NCBI GenBank assembly: GCA_020635115.1
Contig: JACKAK010000006.1
Coordinates: 261,347-325,346, forward strand
DNA length: 64,000 nucleotides
Origin: Halobacteriovoraceae bacterium
GTDB taxonomy: Bacteria > Bdellovibrionota > Bacteriovoracia > Bacteriovoracales > Bacteriovoracaceae
Direction: 5' to 3'
The notes below the pieces were generated by a model that ran no database searches, had not been told where the DNA came from, and worked only from the letters and a program-made list of their open reading frames with translations. The position numbers and the translations under genes are program-made. Shown here piece after piece: positions 36,030 to 44,635 of this stretch (position 1 is the stretch's first letter; the number at the start of each line of letters is the position of its first letter).

Positions 36030-37112
36030 TTATATTATAACTGCTTTTTCATCAAGCCCCCTTTGCAAATATGATGATAAATTTTTATCATTCCATTTTT
36101 TTATCCCTTCATTAAATGTTTCCATTGGAGTTCTTCCATTGCACATCTTACCCTGATGAGTTCTACTATTATTAAATTTATAAATAAATTCATCTAAGTC
36201 TGCTTGAAGCTGTTCAAGGGAATTATAAATTTTCTTCCTGAAGGCCACTTGGTAAAACTCATCTAATATCGTCCTATGAAAACGTTCACATATTCCATTA
36301 GTTTGTGGGTGTCTTGCTTTGGTTTTTGTGTGATCAATATCTTTTATGGCCAGATAGAGTTGATACTCATGCTCTTCTGCGCGTCCACAAAACTCTGTTC
36401 CTCGGTCAGTTAACATTCTTAGTATTGGGACATTTTTTTCATCAAAAAATGGAATTACTTTATCATTTAAAATATCTGCAGCACAAATTGCTGTCTTCAT
36501 CTGATAAAGTTTTGCAAAAGAGACTTTCGAATATGTGTCCACAACCGTTTGTTGATATATTCTTCCAACTCCTTTAATGGTTCCGACATAAAAAGTGTCT
36601 TGAGAAACTAAATATCCAGGGTGATGAGTCTCAATTTCCCCATGTGCCTCCTTTTCAGTTTCTTTTTTCTCTAATGCTTTAAGCTGTGCCTCTGTTAAAA
36701 CTTTTCCCTCCTTAGCGACGATTTTTTCAACGTTTTCAAGACGTTTTTTAAAAGTTTCCAAATTGTTTCTAATCCAAATTCCCCTCACTCCGGCACCTGA
36801 GATCGAAAGTCCCTTCGATTTTAGTTCATTAGATGCTCTCGTCTGTCCATACGCAGGTTCATCAAATGCTATTTGAATAACTGCTTTTTCTATCTCTGGT
36901 GCTGTACGATTTTTGAAATTCGGTGAATTTCTTGGTTTATCTAAAAGACCTTCAAGTCCACCCGTGGTTTTGGCCTCTTGGTAACGATAAAAGGTATCAC
37001 GGGAAACTCCCATGATTTTGCACGCCTTACTGATATTATTTAATTCCGCAGCAAGGTTTAAAAGTCCTAGTTTGTTTTGTACTAATTTTGTTGTAACATT
37101 GACTGAAGTCAT
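36030..37112 (-). CDS. IS481-family DDE transposase
   Basis: A 360-residue transposase. The N-terminal helix-turn-helix is about 20-60 (ISKACKIMGVSRDTFYRYQE), followed by a linker and an integrase-core domain with the catalytic triad Asp 172 (VSQDTFY), Asp 236 (LTDRGTEF) and Glu 276 (TNGICERFHR). It starts at an ATG with AAGGAG upstream and is uninterrupted, so it is potentially functional. The gene fills almost the whole element. Confidence 0.9.
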   Translation of the reverse strand: MTSVNVTTKLVQNKLGLLNLAAELNNISKACKIMGVSRDTFYRYQEAKTTGGLEGLLDKPRNSPNFKNRTAPEIEKAVIQIAFDEPAYGQTRASNELKSKGLSISGAGVRGIWIRNNLETFKKRLENVEKIVAKEGKVLTEAQLKALEKKETEKEAHGEIETHHPGYLVSQDTFYVGTIKGVGRIYQQTVVDTYSKVSFAKLYQMKTAICAADILNDKVIPFFDEKNVPILRMLTDRGTEFCGRAEEHEYQLYLAIKDIDHTKTKARHPQTNGICERFHRTILDEFYQVAFRKKIYNSLEQLQADLDEFIYKFNNSRTHQGKMCNGRTPMETFNEGIKKWNDKNLSSYLQRGLDEKAVII

Positions 37113-37206
37113 TGAGATCTCCTTTGTTTAATTTTGTTTGTGATAAAATCAAATTATAAAAGTTGATCTCAATGCTTTCAAATGTAAGGATATTTCCTAC
37201 TTGATT

Positions 37207-37240
37207 TGTCGGAATGTCAGATATGATGCTTACTTATACA
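37207..37240 (-). repeat. Right terminal inverted repeat of the IS481-type element
   Basis: Read inward it begins TGTATAAG, then the ATCATATCTGACATT core, the counterpart of the left end. The outermost base adjoins the right CCTTATC copy. Confidence 0.75.
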
Positions 37241-37247
37241 CCTTATC
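37241..37247. repeat. Right copy of the 7-bp target-site duplication
   Basis: CCTTATC, identical to 35925-35931. On the minus strand it encodes the codons ending ATA AGG of the interrupted kinase. Confidence 0.85.
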
Positions 37248-37264
37248 AAAGAATCTAAAAACAT
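37241..37264 (-). pseudogene. Severed 5' end of the sensor kinase gene (8 codons)
   Basis: An ATG at 37264, preceded by ACAGGG, encodes MFLDSLIR and stops at the IS border. Removing the IS and one target copy joins it in frame to IFLIFFSF at 35924, giving a proper signal peptide and an intact kinase of 907 residues. It lies 17 bases after the CheX-like gene, so the kinase was the third gene of that operon. Confidence 0.8.
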
Positions 37265-37281
37265 CCCTGTTCCAATTATAT

Positions 37282-37803
37282 TTACTTATTCGTTCTCACC
37301 ATAAGTTGAACGAATAGTTCTCTCCCATCTAATGAAAAAGGTATCGTTAAGTATCCCAAACTTCCATCTTGGTAAATATCAAACACAGCATGATCTGCTC
37401 CAACAACAACCATGGGCATTGCCATTTTAAAATCATAGCCAAGTTGTTCATTTAGCACCTTTTTAAGTGGCGCGTAGATCAAATTTGTAAACTCACCGAC
37501 GGCCGAAAGGACTGTTTTGTTGATTTCATCAAAAGACAATCCAAACATTTTTTCAATTACATAAAAAACTGTTTCTTCTTTGAATCCACAGGTGAGAACT
37601 CCCTCTGCTTCATCTTGAATGAGACCAATATGACCTGACAAAAACGACTTACTTATTGGATATCGGGTCCAAGTCACATCTCCGACTTCTACAGCATGCT
37701 CAGTCATAGCTTTAAAAGTAGTCATGACTGCATTTACAAGATGTGGAACGAGTCTTTCTTCTAATTTTAAATGCTGAGCTATTGTCATTTTATTCTCTAT
37801 CAC
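37282..37803 (-). CDS. CheX-like chemotaxis phosphatase-family protein
   Basis: A 173-residue protein resembling CheX/CheC phosphatases, with the helix AVGEFTNLIYAPLKK carrying the ExxN phosphatase signature and the C-terminal strand region FSLDGRELFVQLMV. It is expected to dephosphorylate a receiver, most simply the receiver encoded just upstream. It starts at a GTG overlapping that gene's stop by 4 bases, and an ATG five codons in (MTIAQHLK) is an alternative. It is second in the receiver-CheX-kinase operon. Confidence 0.8.
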   Translation of the reverse strand: MIENKMTIAQHLKLEERLVPHLVNAVMTTFKAMTEHAVEVGDVTWTRYPISKSFLSGHIGLIQDEAEGVLTCGFKEETVFYVIEKMFGLSFDEINKTVLSAVGEFTNLIYAPLKKVLNEQLGYDFKMAMPMVVVGADHAVFDIYQDGSLGYLTIPFSLDGRELFVQLMVRTNK

Positions 37804-38207
37804 TTTTCTAACTTTTTATTTATTATTGTTATTTTTTTCTCTAAACTCTCTATTGTACAAGGCTTCACAATATATTCAGTGACTCCTTCACTAAGTGCAG
37901 ACATTACATTTTTTTTCTCTGACTCGGCAGTGACCATCACAAAAGGAGTTGTTTTTATCGCATTATCAATTTTTATTTTTCTAAATAAATCCATTCCTGA
38001 CATTTCCGGCATTGTCCAATCTGAAAATATTAAAGCATAAGGCTCTCCATTGTTTTTTGCACTTTCAATCATTTGCCATGCTGTTGTTCCATCTTCTGCT
38101 TGATCGATATTTTTAAAACCTAAATTTTCAAGTGCTTTCCTCATTGCGATGAGAAGCATTTCAAAGTCATCTATAATGAGAATTCTACTTTCTGAATCAA
38201 TTGCCAT
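37800..38207 (-). CDS. CheY-like single-domain response regulator
   Basis: A 135-residue stand-alone receiver. The acidic pair is Asp 13-Asp 14 in LIIDDF, the phospho-acceptor Asp 63 in FSDWTMP, and the conserved Lys 115 in IVKPC. It has no output domain. It is first in an operon with the CheX-like phosphatase and the CheA-like kinase now broken by the IS, so its cognate phosphate donor may be missing. Confidence 0.92.
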   Translation of the reverse strand: MAIDSESRILIIDDFEMLLIAMRKALENLGFKNIDQAEDGTTAWQMIESAKNNGEPYALIFSDWTMPEMSGMDLFRKIKIDNAIKTTPFVMVTAESEKKNVMSALSEGVTEYIVKPCTIESLEKKITIINKKLEK

Positions 38208-38376
38208 AGATCAGTCCTTACGCATTTACTCTTTTAATCGCTTGTCGACATATCCATTCAAATTTTAAAGCAATTAGTAAAAAACCTACCAGTAATTAAA
38301 TGTGTGTTTGAGAAACTGTGCAATTTTAGATGGATAGAGAAATTATTAAATTTAAAATCTTGTCTCAAAATACAAT

Positions 38377-39171
38377 CTATTGGCACAATTTGTTGACATT
38401 TGTGACAAAATCTTCAAGATTATTTACATTTCGTGCCATTGTACCTAATCCATGTGTTTTTGCACCTATGGAATCTAGGTATGCGCTTAATTCCATATTC
38501 ATTTCTGCTATATCTGTTACTACATATAAATTTTTAACCTGAGAGAGTTTAATCCACTGAATAAGAGACTTTGTAGAATTTGTTCCATGATGTGTACAAA
38601 TAGGACTTAAATCATTAATCAGTATTTTGTGAGTATTATAGGTATAAAAGCTTACTTTATCTTTACATACATTCTTTATTTTTTGTGCAACTAATCTCCT
38701 ATGACAAAAGTTTGCTTCCTTACTATAGTCGATTACGTTGAAAGATGAACTATTATCAAACCAAATCTGTGTGTCTGCGTTTGCAATGTTTTTGTCTTTT
38801 GAAGCTTCTCCACAAAAAATATCAAAATGATAGTTTTTATCGCAGTTAATTAAATTAGTTTCTAAAGCATTTATCGTCTTTATTTCAGTGGGATTTGATA
38901 TTTTTTCATTCTCTTTTTTTTCATTCAATTCCTCTTTGGGAACAAATCCTAATTGAGGATGAAAACAACCATCACCCATTTGTACACATTTAGATTCATC
39001 TATGACTAAATACTCTGAAAAATCTATTTTAGGATTAAGAATATTTTGCAAACTACTTTTTCCTACAGCAACTTCAGATAGAAACCAAACTTCTACGTTT
39101 TTTGGTGTTGCTACTAATGGAGTCAAATATACACTTAATAGTCCTATATAAACTAACTTTGAAAATATCAT
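38377..39171 (-). CDS. Exported protein with a VWA-like MIDAS motif
   Basis: A 264-residue protein with a signal peptide (about 1-21). In the middle it has IWFDNSSSFNVIDYS, matching the DxSxS metal-ion-dependent adhesion site of von Willebrand A domains. Later strands (KNLYVVTDIAE, and AYLDSIGAKTHGLG) also fit a VWA fold. Seven or more Cys suggest disulfides. The start overlaps the XRE regulator's stop by 4 bases. I infer a divergent VWA protein acting outside the cytoplasm. Confidence 0.6.
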   Translation of the reverse strand: MIFSKLVYIGLLSVYLTPLVATPKNVEVWFLSEVAVGKSSLQNILNPKIDFSEYLVIDESKCVQMGDGCFHPQLGFVPKEELNEKKENEKISNPTEIKTINALETNLINCDKNYHFDIFCGEASKDKNIANADTQIWFDNSSSFNVIDYSKEANFCHRRLVAQKIKNVCKDKVSFYTYNTHKILINDLSPICTHHGTNSTKSLIQWIKLSQVKNLYVVTDIAEMNMELSAYLDSIGAKTHGLGTMARNVNNLEDFVTNVNKLCQ

Positions 39172-39800
39172 GAGCGATTTCTTCTTATATATGTAAGAAT
39201 AGAATTTCCTAAATCAACAATAAAATCTCTTCCCTCCATATCTAAATTTAGAAAATCAGTCATATAAGCTTTTTGTCTAGGTGTTAAACTTTGTAATTTA
39301 TCTCTTATACTTTTTTGAGAATGATTCGAACTCTCATCAGATTCAAAGATCAAAGTTTGTTTACGTCCTCCACCAGCTGATACTCTGGCCTGAGTTTGTC
39401 GTTCAGCTGTTCCTAGTCCAGAAAATCCCTCTACAAAAGGATCTTCATTTTTTTCCATTTCAAAAGTTTCAGTTGGGGCATAGGTTTCTTCAGGAGTTCT
39501 TTGAGGTCTATTATCCTGCGTATTTTTATAGAGTAAAATAAGTTTTTTAAAATGGGTGGTAAAACCCTCATCAACAAAATCGATGATTTCATGAAGCGGG
39601 ATTTCAAGAAATGCCACAATCTTTGCTATTAATTGCGGATTAAGATCATTTGTCTTTTGATTCAAGAAGCGACTCATTGTAGACACACCAACATCCACAC
39701 TTTCTGCTAGATCTTTTTGGCTCATAGGACCTCTGACTTGCATGTATTTGCGTACTACTCCTAGAAAATTGTCTAACTCTTCCTTATTAAATTCGGCCAT
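39168..39800 (-). CDS. XRE-type helix-turn-helix regulator
   Basis: A 210-residue protein. The helix-turn-helix is about 20-60 (MSQKDLAESVDVGVSTMSRFLNQ), like Cro/CI or XRE repressors, followed by a Pro/Glu-rich linker and a helical C-terminal segment (about 165-205). AAGGAGG precedes the ATG. It is translationally coupled to the VWA-like exported protein downstream and divergent from the pentapeptide-repeat gene, whose promoter carries palindromes, so it may control that spacer. Confidence 0.8.
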   Translation of the reverse strand: MAEFNKEELDNFLGVVRKYMQVRGPMSQKDLAESVDVGVSTMSRFLNQKTNDLNPQLIAKIVAFLEIPLHEIIDFVDEGFTTHFKKLILLYKNTQDNRPQRTPEETYAPTETFEMEKNEDPFVEGFSGLGTAERQTQARVSAGGGRKQTLIFESDESSNHSQKSIRDKLQSLTPRQKAYMTDFLNLDMEGRDFIVDLGNSILTYIRRNRS

Positions 39801-39913
39801 TTGCGACCTCCTTAAACTGGCCTTTTTCTCATTTCAAGAAGTTGCCATCAAACTATTTAGGGCCCTTTTTTCGTGTAACCTAGGCCATTGAATTTCTTAT
39901 CGGAACGAAATTA

Positions 39914-39952
39914 AATTGCTTGATGCAATTTTTTTTCTTGACGCATTGCATC
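39914..39952. promoter_or_regulatory. Palindromic operator-like site over the pentapeptide-gene promoter
   Basis: Two nested inverted repeats: AATTGC/GCAATT (39914-39930, 5-base centre) and GATGCAAT/ATTGCATC (39922-39929 and 39945-39952), the latter straddling the -35 box. The XRE regulator gene is divergent from this spacer and is a natural candidate to bind. This is inference from position. Confidence 0.5.
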
Positions 39953-39966
39953 GGTTATTCTATATT
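39938..39966 (+). promoter_or_regulatory. Sigma-70-type promoter of the pentapeptide-repeat gene
   Basis: TTGACG (39938-39943) and TATATT (39961-39966) with the optimal 17-base spacer. The start codon lies about 33 bases downstream, preceded by GGAGG. Confidence 0.65.
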
Positions 39967-39998
39967 GAACTTAGCACAGATGATCGGAGGTCATGTTT

Positions 39999-40451
39999 AT
40001 GAAAACCCTTACAGAAATCTACATTCCCTTCTTCAGCGAAACAAAAAGTGAATCGATTTATGAGGTTATCGAAAATGAAACAGTAACTGATCAAAATCTC
40101 AAGGGAATGACGTTATCTGGCTCCCTCTTCTCCCAAACAACTTTCAAAAACGTGACCTTCGATTCCTGTGTGTTTTTCTCGTCTAAATTCGAAAATTGCT
40201 CTTTCATTGGTTGTACGTTCCTTAATTGCACATTCAAATTTTCAAGTATTTCGAGCTGCAACTTGAAGGCCAGTGAATTTGTAAGCTGCAACTGGAGTAC
40301 ATCAGTCATTCAAAAGTCTGAACTAACTTATTGTTTTTTGGATAGATCGACTATGAAATCGATTAATAGAAGCAAAAACATTGTTGAGAGCTGCAACACA
40401 TCTGCAAATCTTAAATTGCAGCAGGTACTTGAGCATAAAAAAGCAGCATAA
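39999..40451 (+). CDS. Pentapeptide-repeat-like protein
   Basis: A 150-residue protein whose middle (about 35-125) repeats a five-residue pattern with Phe or Leu at the centre and Cys/Ser/Thr between (FKNVTFDSCVFFSS, FENCSFIGCTFLNC), typical of a right-handed quadrilateral beta helix. It is notably Cys-rich. GGAGG lies 8 bases before the ATG at 39999. The ATG at 39993 is only 2 bases from it and therefore unlikely. Regulated by a promoter with palindromes and ended by a strong terminator, it is a well-defined single gene. The function is unknown. Confidence 0.75.
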   Translation: MKTLTEIYIPFFSETKSESIYEVIENETVTDQNLKGMTLSGSLFSQTTFKNVTFDSCVFFSSKFENCSFIGCTFLNCTFKFSSISSCNLKASEFVSCNWSTSVIQKSELTYCFLDRSTMKSINRSKNIVESCNTSANLKLQQVLEHKKAA

Positions 40452-40592
40452 TTTTTTAACTAAGCAACCGCCTGTCGTTTCATGGAGTTGCAAGAAGTTT
40501 GGTCCTTCCTTAACCAATACGAGAAACGGCCTAGACATAAATTCGAATAATAGGAAAGGGAACTCCTACGAATCACATCATCTCCCCACCTT

Positions 40593-40631
40593 GAGGGCCT
40601 TTAGTTTACTCTAACGGCCCTCTCTTTTTAT
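40593..40631 (+). terminator. Rho-independent terminator after the pentapeptide-repeat gene
   Basis: A perfect 7-bp stem GAGGGCC/GGCCCTC (40593-40599 and 40616-40622) followed on the plus strand by TCTTTTTATT. The loop holds the stop codon of the convergent gene. Confidence 0.7.
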
Positions 40632-41562
40632 TAGGAAGAAAGTATTTAAAACATTTTGATAAAAATCCCTTCGGAGGAGTAGTTTCATCTAAAAATTTAC
40701 GACTCAAAGGTAAGGTAAATCCAGGAAGCTCATCTTCAGAAAATTCAAACTCAAGACCAAAATTCAAATGATTAATTCTATAATTATCTCTCAATTTTTG
40801 ATCTGGATTGTAATGGTATTTGTATTTAAGCAAGTACTCTTTAAAAATCTCATTCATCATAATTTGATAGGGAGGTTTGAATCTGAAATCTAATTTCCAT
40901 CCTACGTCTATAACCTCAGATATAATATGTGGATGAAAAGTTAAAATTTTAGTTCGCTTTTTCGTCAGCTTATTTTGTATCCAAAGATGCATTTTTTTTA
41001 TTCTCTGAGAATTTTCTGAAATTATTCCTCTTCTTAATGAAATCAATCCAACCTGCCCCTTAAACTCCATGACTTCTAACATCTTGTTGTTCTCAAAATC
41101 GAAGAAATAATCTTTTGGGATAAGCCCAGATTCTCGACCTAATGCAACCACACCAATAAGAATTCTGCCTTTTGCTCTGTATGAATCGATCATTAAATTT
41201 CTGATATCTCTTCTCCCTGATAAAAAGACGTTAAATGGTCTTGGTACCGGTAGAGGATATGAGTTATAATAGAGATAAACCACATGTGGATTTGTGATCT
41301 GCTTAGTATAACTATTGACTAAATTATCAAAACTTTGTTCGCTGAATTCCAAAAAATAATCTGAATTTATATTTTTTAAAGATGTTTTATCTTCTAGAAT
41401 GAATGGAACAATTTCTTGATTTAAATCGTTGGGAATATAACCAACCTCTGAGCTGTTTTCTGAAAATGAAATATAAACAGGGTTTTTCTTCAACTCACTC
41501 GAAGCAAAAATCTGCCCAAATGAAATGATAAATAGGGTTAATACTCTTAATATTATAAACAT
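40606..41562 (-). CDS. Exported protein of unknown function
   Basis: A 318-residue protein with a signal peptide (about 1-20, ending IFAS). The rest is a mixed alpha/beta, Lys/Ile-rich domain with few Cys, containing PLPVPRPF and GLIPKDYFFDFENN (a sequence found in LPS- or envelope-associated proteins only by vague resemblance). No family recognised. It is a single gene with its 3' end inside the opposing terminator. Confidence 0.6.
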   Translation of the reverse strand: MFIILRVLTLFIISFGQIFASSELKKNPVYISFSENSSEVGYIPNDLNQEIVPFILEDKTSLKNINSDYFLEFSEQSFDNLVNSYTKQITNPHVVYLYYNSYPLPVPRPFNVFLSGRRDIRNLMIDSYRAKGRILIGVVALGRESGLIPKDYFFDFENNKMLEVMEFKGQVGLISLRRGIISENSQRIKKMHLWIQNKLTKKRTKILTFHPHIISEVIDVGWKLDFRFKPPYQIMMNEIFKEYLLKYKYHYNPDQKLRDNYRINHLNFGLEFEFSEDELPGFTLPLSRKFLDETTPPKGFLSKCFKYFLPNKKRGPLE

Positions 41563-41820
41563 AACGCTTTATAACATAGTATGAGAGGTTGATTTTATAT
41601 CTTGTAAAATCTATTCGTTTTCAGATCTATAAATGTATTAAATTTACACAAAAAATCCTCAAATTCGAAAACTATGCTTTTCAATAAAGGCAGTTAAGCT
41701 AAATAGGGAATAAAAATACTCATATTCAGAATTCTTATATTGATGCACTATGGAGTTAATATTTAATTCAAGTGTTTTAAACTCAAATGGGTATAACTAG
41801 AATTGACCAACGGAGGGTCT

Positions 41821-42270
41821 ATGAAGCAGATTGTGTTCACTCTTTTTCTCATTCAATCCTTTAACCTCTTTGCAGACTGTGCCATGCAGGGCCTATATTC
41901 TGCCAAAGAAAAATATCTACTCTTCGGATCACAGTCAGTTGAATTATCAGATACCTATCCCTTAGAGTGCCAACCAGGAAATAGACATCCTAATGCCAAT
42001 ATTCAAGATCAACTTATCGAAGCTCGAAATAAACTTAAAAATTTAAACTTAACTTATGTCAAAGCAAAATCAGCATTAAATGAACTTAAGAGATCTTGTG
42101 GTAATGATGATTCGACCACAAAAAATGTACGCAGAAGAGCACAATACTACCTATCGAAACTAAAAAAAGAACATCAAGATTTTTATCAGGGAAAACATTC
42201 AATATACTCTAAGTATATAGATTGTTTTAATTATTACGGGGTTTCTCCTACTGCTTTTATTGATATATGA
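41821..42270 (+). CDS. Small exported cysteine-containing protein of unknown function
   Basis: A 149-residue protein with a signal peptide (about 1-18, ending LFA), then CAMQG, LECQPG, KRSCGND and DCFNYYG, four Cys that could pair. A Lys-rich helical hairpin lies in the middle. GGAGGG precedes the ATG at 41821; the open frame from 41803 (TTG) only adds six residues. It borders the insertion-sequence cluster. Confidence 0.6.
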   Translation: MKQIVFTLFLIQSFNLFADCAMQGLYSAKEKYLLFGSQSVELSDTYPLECQPGNRHPNANIQDQLIEARNKLKNLNLTYVKAKSALNELKRSCGNDDSTTKNVRRRAQYYLSKLKKEHQDFYQGKHSIYSKYIDCFNYYGVSPTAFIDI

Positions 42271-42274
42271 ACTA

Positions 42275-42308
42275 CTCCAACTAATCAGCTAGGCCGATAT
42301 AGTTTGAG
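42275..42308 (-). repeat. Right-end hairpin of an IS200/IS605-type element
   Basis: On the minus strand CTCAAACTA/TAGTTGGAG form a 9-bp near-perfect stem with a 16-base loop directly after the TnpB tail. Nearly the same hairpin follows the TnpA tail at 46162, which supports reading both as element ends. Confidence 0.55.
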
Positions 42309-42660
42309 TTTCGCGCTTCATCGCCGAAACCCATGTTTCAACTCCACGCATGGCCTGCTCCAGACCATTGTTTTTTAAACTTTCAATTAACATTACCAAG
42401 GCCGCATTTTGATCTCGATCTAAGGTAAATCCACAATGATTACAAATATGAATTCGATCCGAAAGCGTCTTTTTTGTTATTTTTCCGCAACAAGAACATC
42501 TCTGAGTTGGCTTAAGCTTCCTCGTATTGTGCACTTCAAGCTGAATACCAGCTTCCTCCGCTTTGTATTCAATCATCTGCGCAAAGATTCCCATTCCGTG
42601 ATTTAATATATTTCTATTTAATCCTGATTTTTGTTTAACCCTCTTTCCAGGTTTTTCAAC
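42289..42660 (-). pseudogene. TnpB (IS200/IS605 OrfB) C-terminal fragment, copy A
   Basis: The last ~120 codons of a TnpB RNA-guided nuclease-type protein. It begins in VEKPGKRVKQKSGLNRNIL and contains the zinc ribbon (CSCCGKI and CNHCG) and the RuvC-III DRDQNAA motif. The catalytic N-terminal and central parts are missing, so no active nuclease can be made. The stop codon lies inside the right-end hairpin. Confidence 0.8.
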
Positions 42661-42677
42661 TGTCCGCTGAATGAAAC

Positions 42678-43075
42678 TTACCCAAAACTACTCACGTAAT
42701 TCTGGTGTTCATTTCCTAGTTCATCGATGCTGGTTTTATCTTTAGATAGTTTCCAAAGATCAATTGCCGTCATCTCCTTAGGCGTAAATTCCGAGGCAGC
42801 TCCCCGTATTCTATGATTAACAAAACTTTCTAAGTTAATTGCCGCGTTTAAATCTCTGTCAATATCCAATCCACAGTGGGAACACTTATACCTTCTGTCT
42901 TTAAGCTTCAAGTCATTCTTGATCTTGCCACATCGGCCACACTTTTTTGAGCTTGGATAAAATCTATCCGCCACAAAAAGGACATTGTCGTTAAGAGCTG
43001 ATTTATATTCCAATTGTCTTCTCAACTCATAAAAACCTAGATCACTGATTGCTCGGGCAAGCTTGTGGGTAAGTC
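42678..43075 (-). pseudogene. TnpB (IS200/IS605 OrfB) C-terminal fragment, copy B
   Basis: A second, clearly different TnpB tail. It has KLARAISDLGFYELRRQLEY, then CGRCGKIKND and CSHCGLDIDRDLNAAINLE (zinc ribbon and RuvC-III Asp), and a C terminus ending NYVSSFG. Frame continuity is lost upstream of about 43075, where it abuts the IS66 remnant. It is not a tandem duplicate of copy A, because the sequences differ throughout. Confidence 0.8.
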
Positions 43076-43094
43076 GTCGACACTACCCGTTGGT

Positions 43095-43403
43095 TTAGGC
43101 AATTTTTTCTGATTGTTGGTTTTTGTATTCGGCCGGAGTAAAAATGGATTGATTTTGGTGGATAGCAAAAACTATTTCTTTAAAATATTCTCTCGGATTC
43201 ACTTTATTCAATTTACAGGATTCAACTAAAGAAAAAAGAATTGAGTTCGTCTTTGCCCCTCTTTTTGAATGAGTTCCATACCAGGTTTTTCTCCCTATCA
43301 CAGGTGATCTTAATAATCTCTCTTGTGAGTTATTATCAATCGACACGTCTTGATAATTTGTAAACCTCGTTAATTCATCTAAGTTTTTAATTAAATTATC
43401 CAT
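43095..43403 (-). pseudogene. IS66-type transposase C-terminal fragment
   Basis: 102 codons matching the tail of IS66 TnpC: SIDNNSQERLLRSPVIGRKTWYGTHSKRG and SILFSLVESCKLNKVNPREYF. The DDE core upstream is absent and its 5' side is cut by the IS3 element that begins 10 bases away. Remnant only. Confidence 0.8.
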
Positions 43404-43440
43404 CGCTTTAACTTGACCTTAAACCATTGACTAGTCCAGT

Positions 43441-44298
43441 CTAAAGGTGAGTTGCACTGAGTCTGTGTTGTACATCTTCTCGTTCCTTTTTGACAAATTC
43501 TTTAGGTGTTAAATATTTTAATGAACTGTGTATTCTCTCTTCATTGTATTCTTTTCTCCAGCTTTCAATTACAACTCGTGCCTCTGCCAATGTAGAAAAC
43601 CAATTTTGATTTAGACATTCATCTCGAAAACTACCATTAAAACTTTCAATATAAGCATTATCAGTTGGTTTTCCTGGACGAGTAAAATCTATTTCAATAT
43701 TATTCCTGTAACTCCACACCAACATGGCCTTAGATGTAAATTCAGGCCCATTATCTACTTGAATTCTTTTTGGTTTTCCATGTTCATTTATCATACGATC
43801 AAGTTCTTTGGTTACAATTATTCCTGAGATTGAATGGTCAATATAAAAACCTGGGGAATACCTTGTGAAATGATCTATAACTGTCAATATTCTAATCTTT
43901 CTTGAGTTTGCAAGTGAGTCTGAAACAAAATCCATAGACCAAACTTCGCCCCCCTTCGATACCGAAGGTTTTACTATCCGTGGAAAAAATTGTTTTTTCT
44001 TTTTTCGTTTCAATTTTAAAGAAAATCCCTGCTCAAAATAAATTCTTTGGGTTCTCTTGCGATTACGAACTATTCCTTCTCAATTTAGAATCACATGAAC
44101 TCGTGGATATCCAAATCTTCGATGTTTATGAACAATTTGTTGCATTCTATTAATAACAATTTGGTCATTCTTAACCAAAGTTAATTCATATCGATAACTT
44201 GATCTGTTAAAATCTAAAACTTGGCACGAATGCCGCTCACTGACCCCAAACTTATCAATGAGCATTTTAGCTGCATTTTTCTTTTGTTTGGGCCTCAA
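43441..44298 (-). pseudogene. IS3 transposase orfB with an internal stop
   Basis: It starts MRPKQKKNAAKMLIDKFGVS, overlapping the orfA stop by 4 bases. A TGA at 44080-44082 follows VHVILN, where Arg (CGA) would fit, suggesting a C-to-T nonsense change. The frame continues as EGIVRNRKRTQRIYFEQGFS. The integrase core is intact: Asp in VWSMDFVSD, Asp in IQVDNGPEF and Glu in AYIESFNGSF. Without readthrough no full transposase is produced. Confidence 0.82.
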
Positions 44299-44559
44299 AA
44301 GTTTCCCTTGGCAACTTCCTTGAGCATTTGGTTATCTAAACTTAAATCAGCAACGAGTCGTTTTAAACGTCGATTCTCCTCTTCAAGACTTCTTAGTTTT
44401 TTAGCATCAGATACCTGTATCCCGTGATATTTTTTTTCATTTATGAACTGTTTGCTCGCCCATTCCATATTTGCGTCCAAGTTCTTTTGCTGGAATTCCC
44501 GATTCATATTCCTTCAAAATTCTGAAAATCACTTCTTCTGAAAATTTTTTACCTTTCAT
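44295..44559 (-). pseudogene. IS3 transposase orfA with a frameshift
   Basis: The start ATG at 44559 has AAGGAG upstream and encodes MKGKKFSEEVIFRILKEYES and the helix-turn-helix up to TVHK, then a TGA. The leucine-zipper-like tail (KKYHGIQVSDAKKLRSLEEE) continues in another frame after an A run near 44435. Both halves match IS3 OrfA proteins. Confidence 0.78.
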
Positions 44560-44635
44560 TTTATTGTCTCCTTGTTTTATTTTTAACACAGTGAGACTCA
44601 CTCTGAGAATGGACTAAATTTTGGTTTTAAGGTCA

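Larger units (their letters stand above)
35932..37240 (-). mobile_element. Complete IS481-type insertion sequence, 1,309 bp
   Basis: Bounded by TGTAT at the left end and ATACA at the right and flanked by exact 7-bp duplications (CCTTATC). It contains one intact DDE transposase gene on the minus strand. Imperfect terminal inverted repeats share an ATCAkATCTGACA core followed by further matches. It interrupts the sensor kinase gene in its signal-peptide codons. The good target duplication and intact transposase point to a fairly recent, possibly active insertion. Confidence 0.88.
43414..44635 (-). mobile_element. Decayed IS3-family element, 1,222 bp
   Basis: Terminal inverted repeats: TGACCTTAAACCA... 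at the left and, reading inward, TGACCTTAAAACCA... at the right, sharing AGTCCA and TGAGT blocks further in. It contains orfA and orfB on the minus strand, both broken. No target duplication is seen (flanks ACT and GAT), so one side has probably been rearranged. It sits between an IS66 tail and a Cys-rich gene remnant. Confidence 0.75.

Noticed and set aside
42289..43075. Functional TnpB RNA-guided nuclease or CRISPR-like system
   Set aside because: Only C-terminal tails remain, lacking the N-terminal RuvC-I and II residues. No spacer-repeat array was seen anywhere in the window.
43414..44635. Recent IS3 insertion
   Set aside because: Both reading frames are broken and the flanks show no target duplication.
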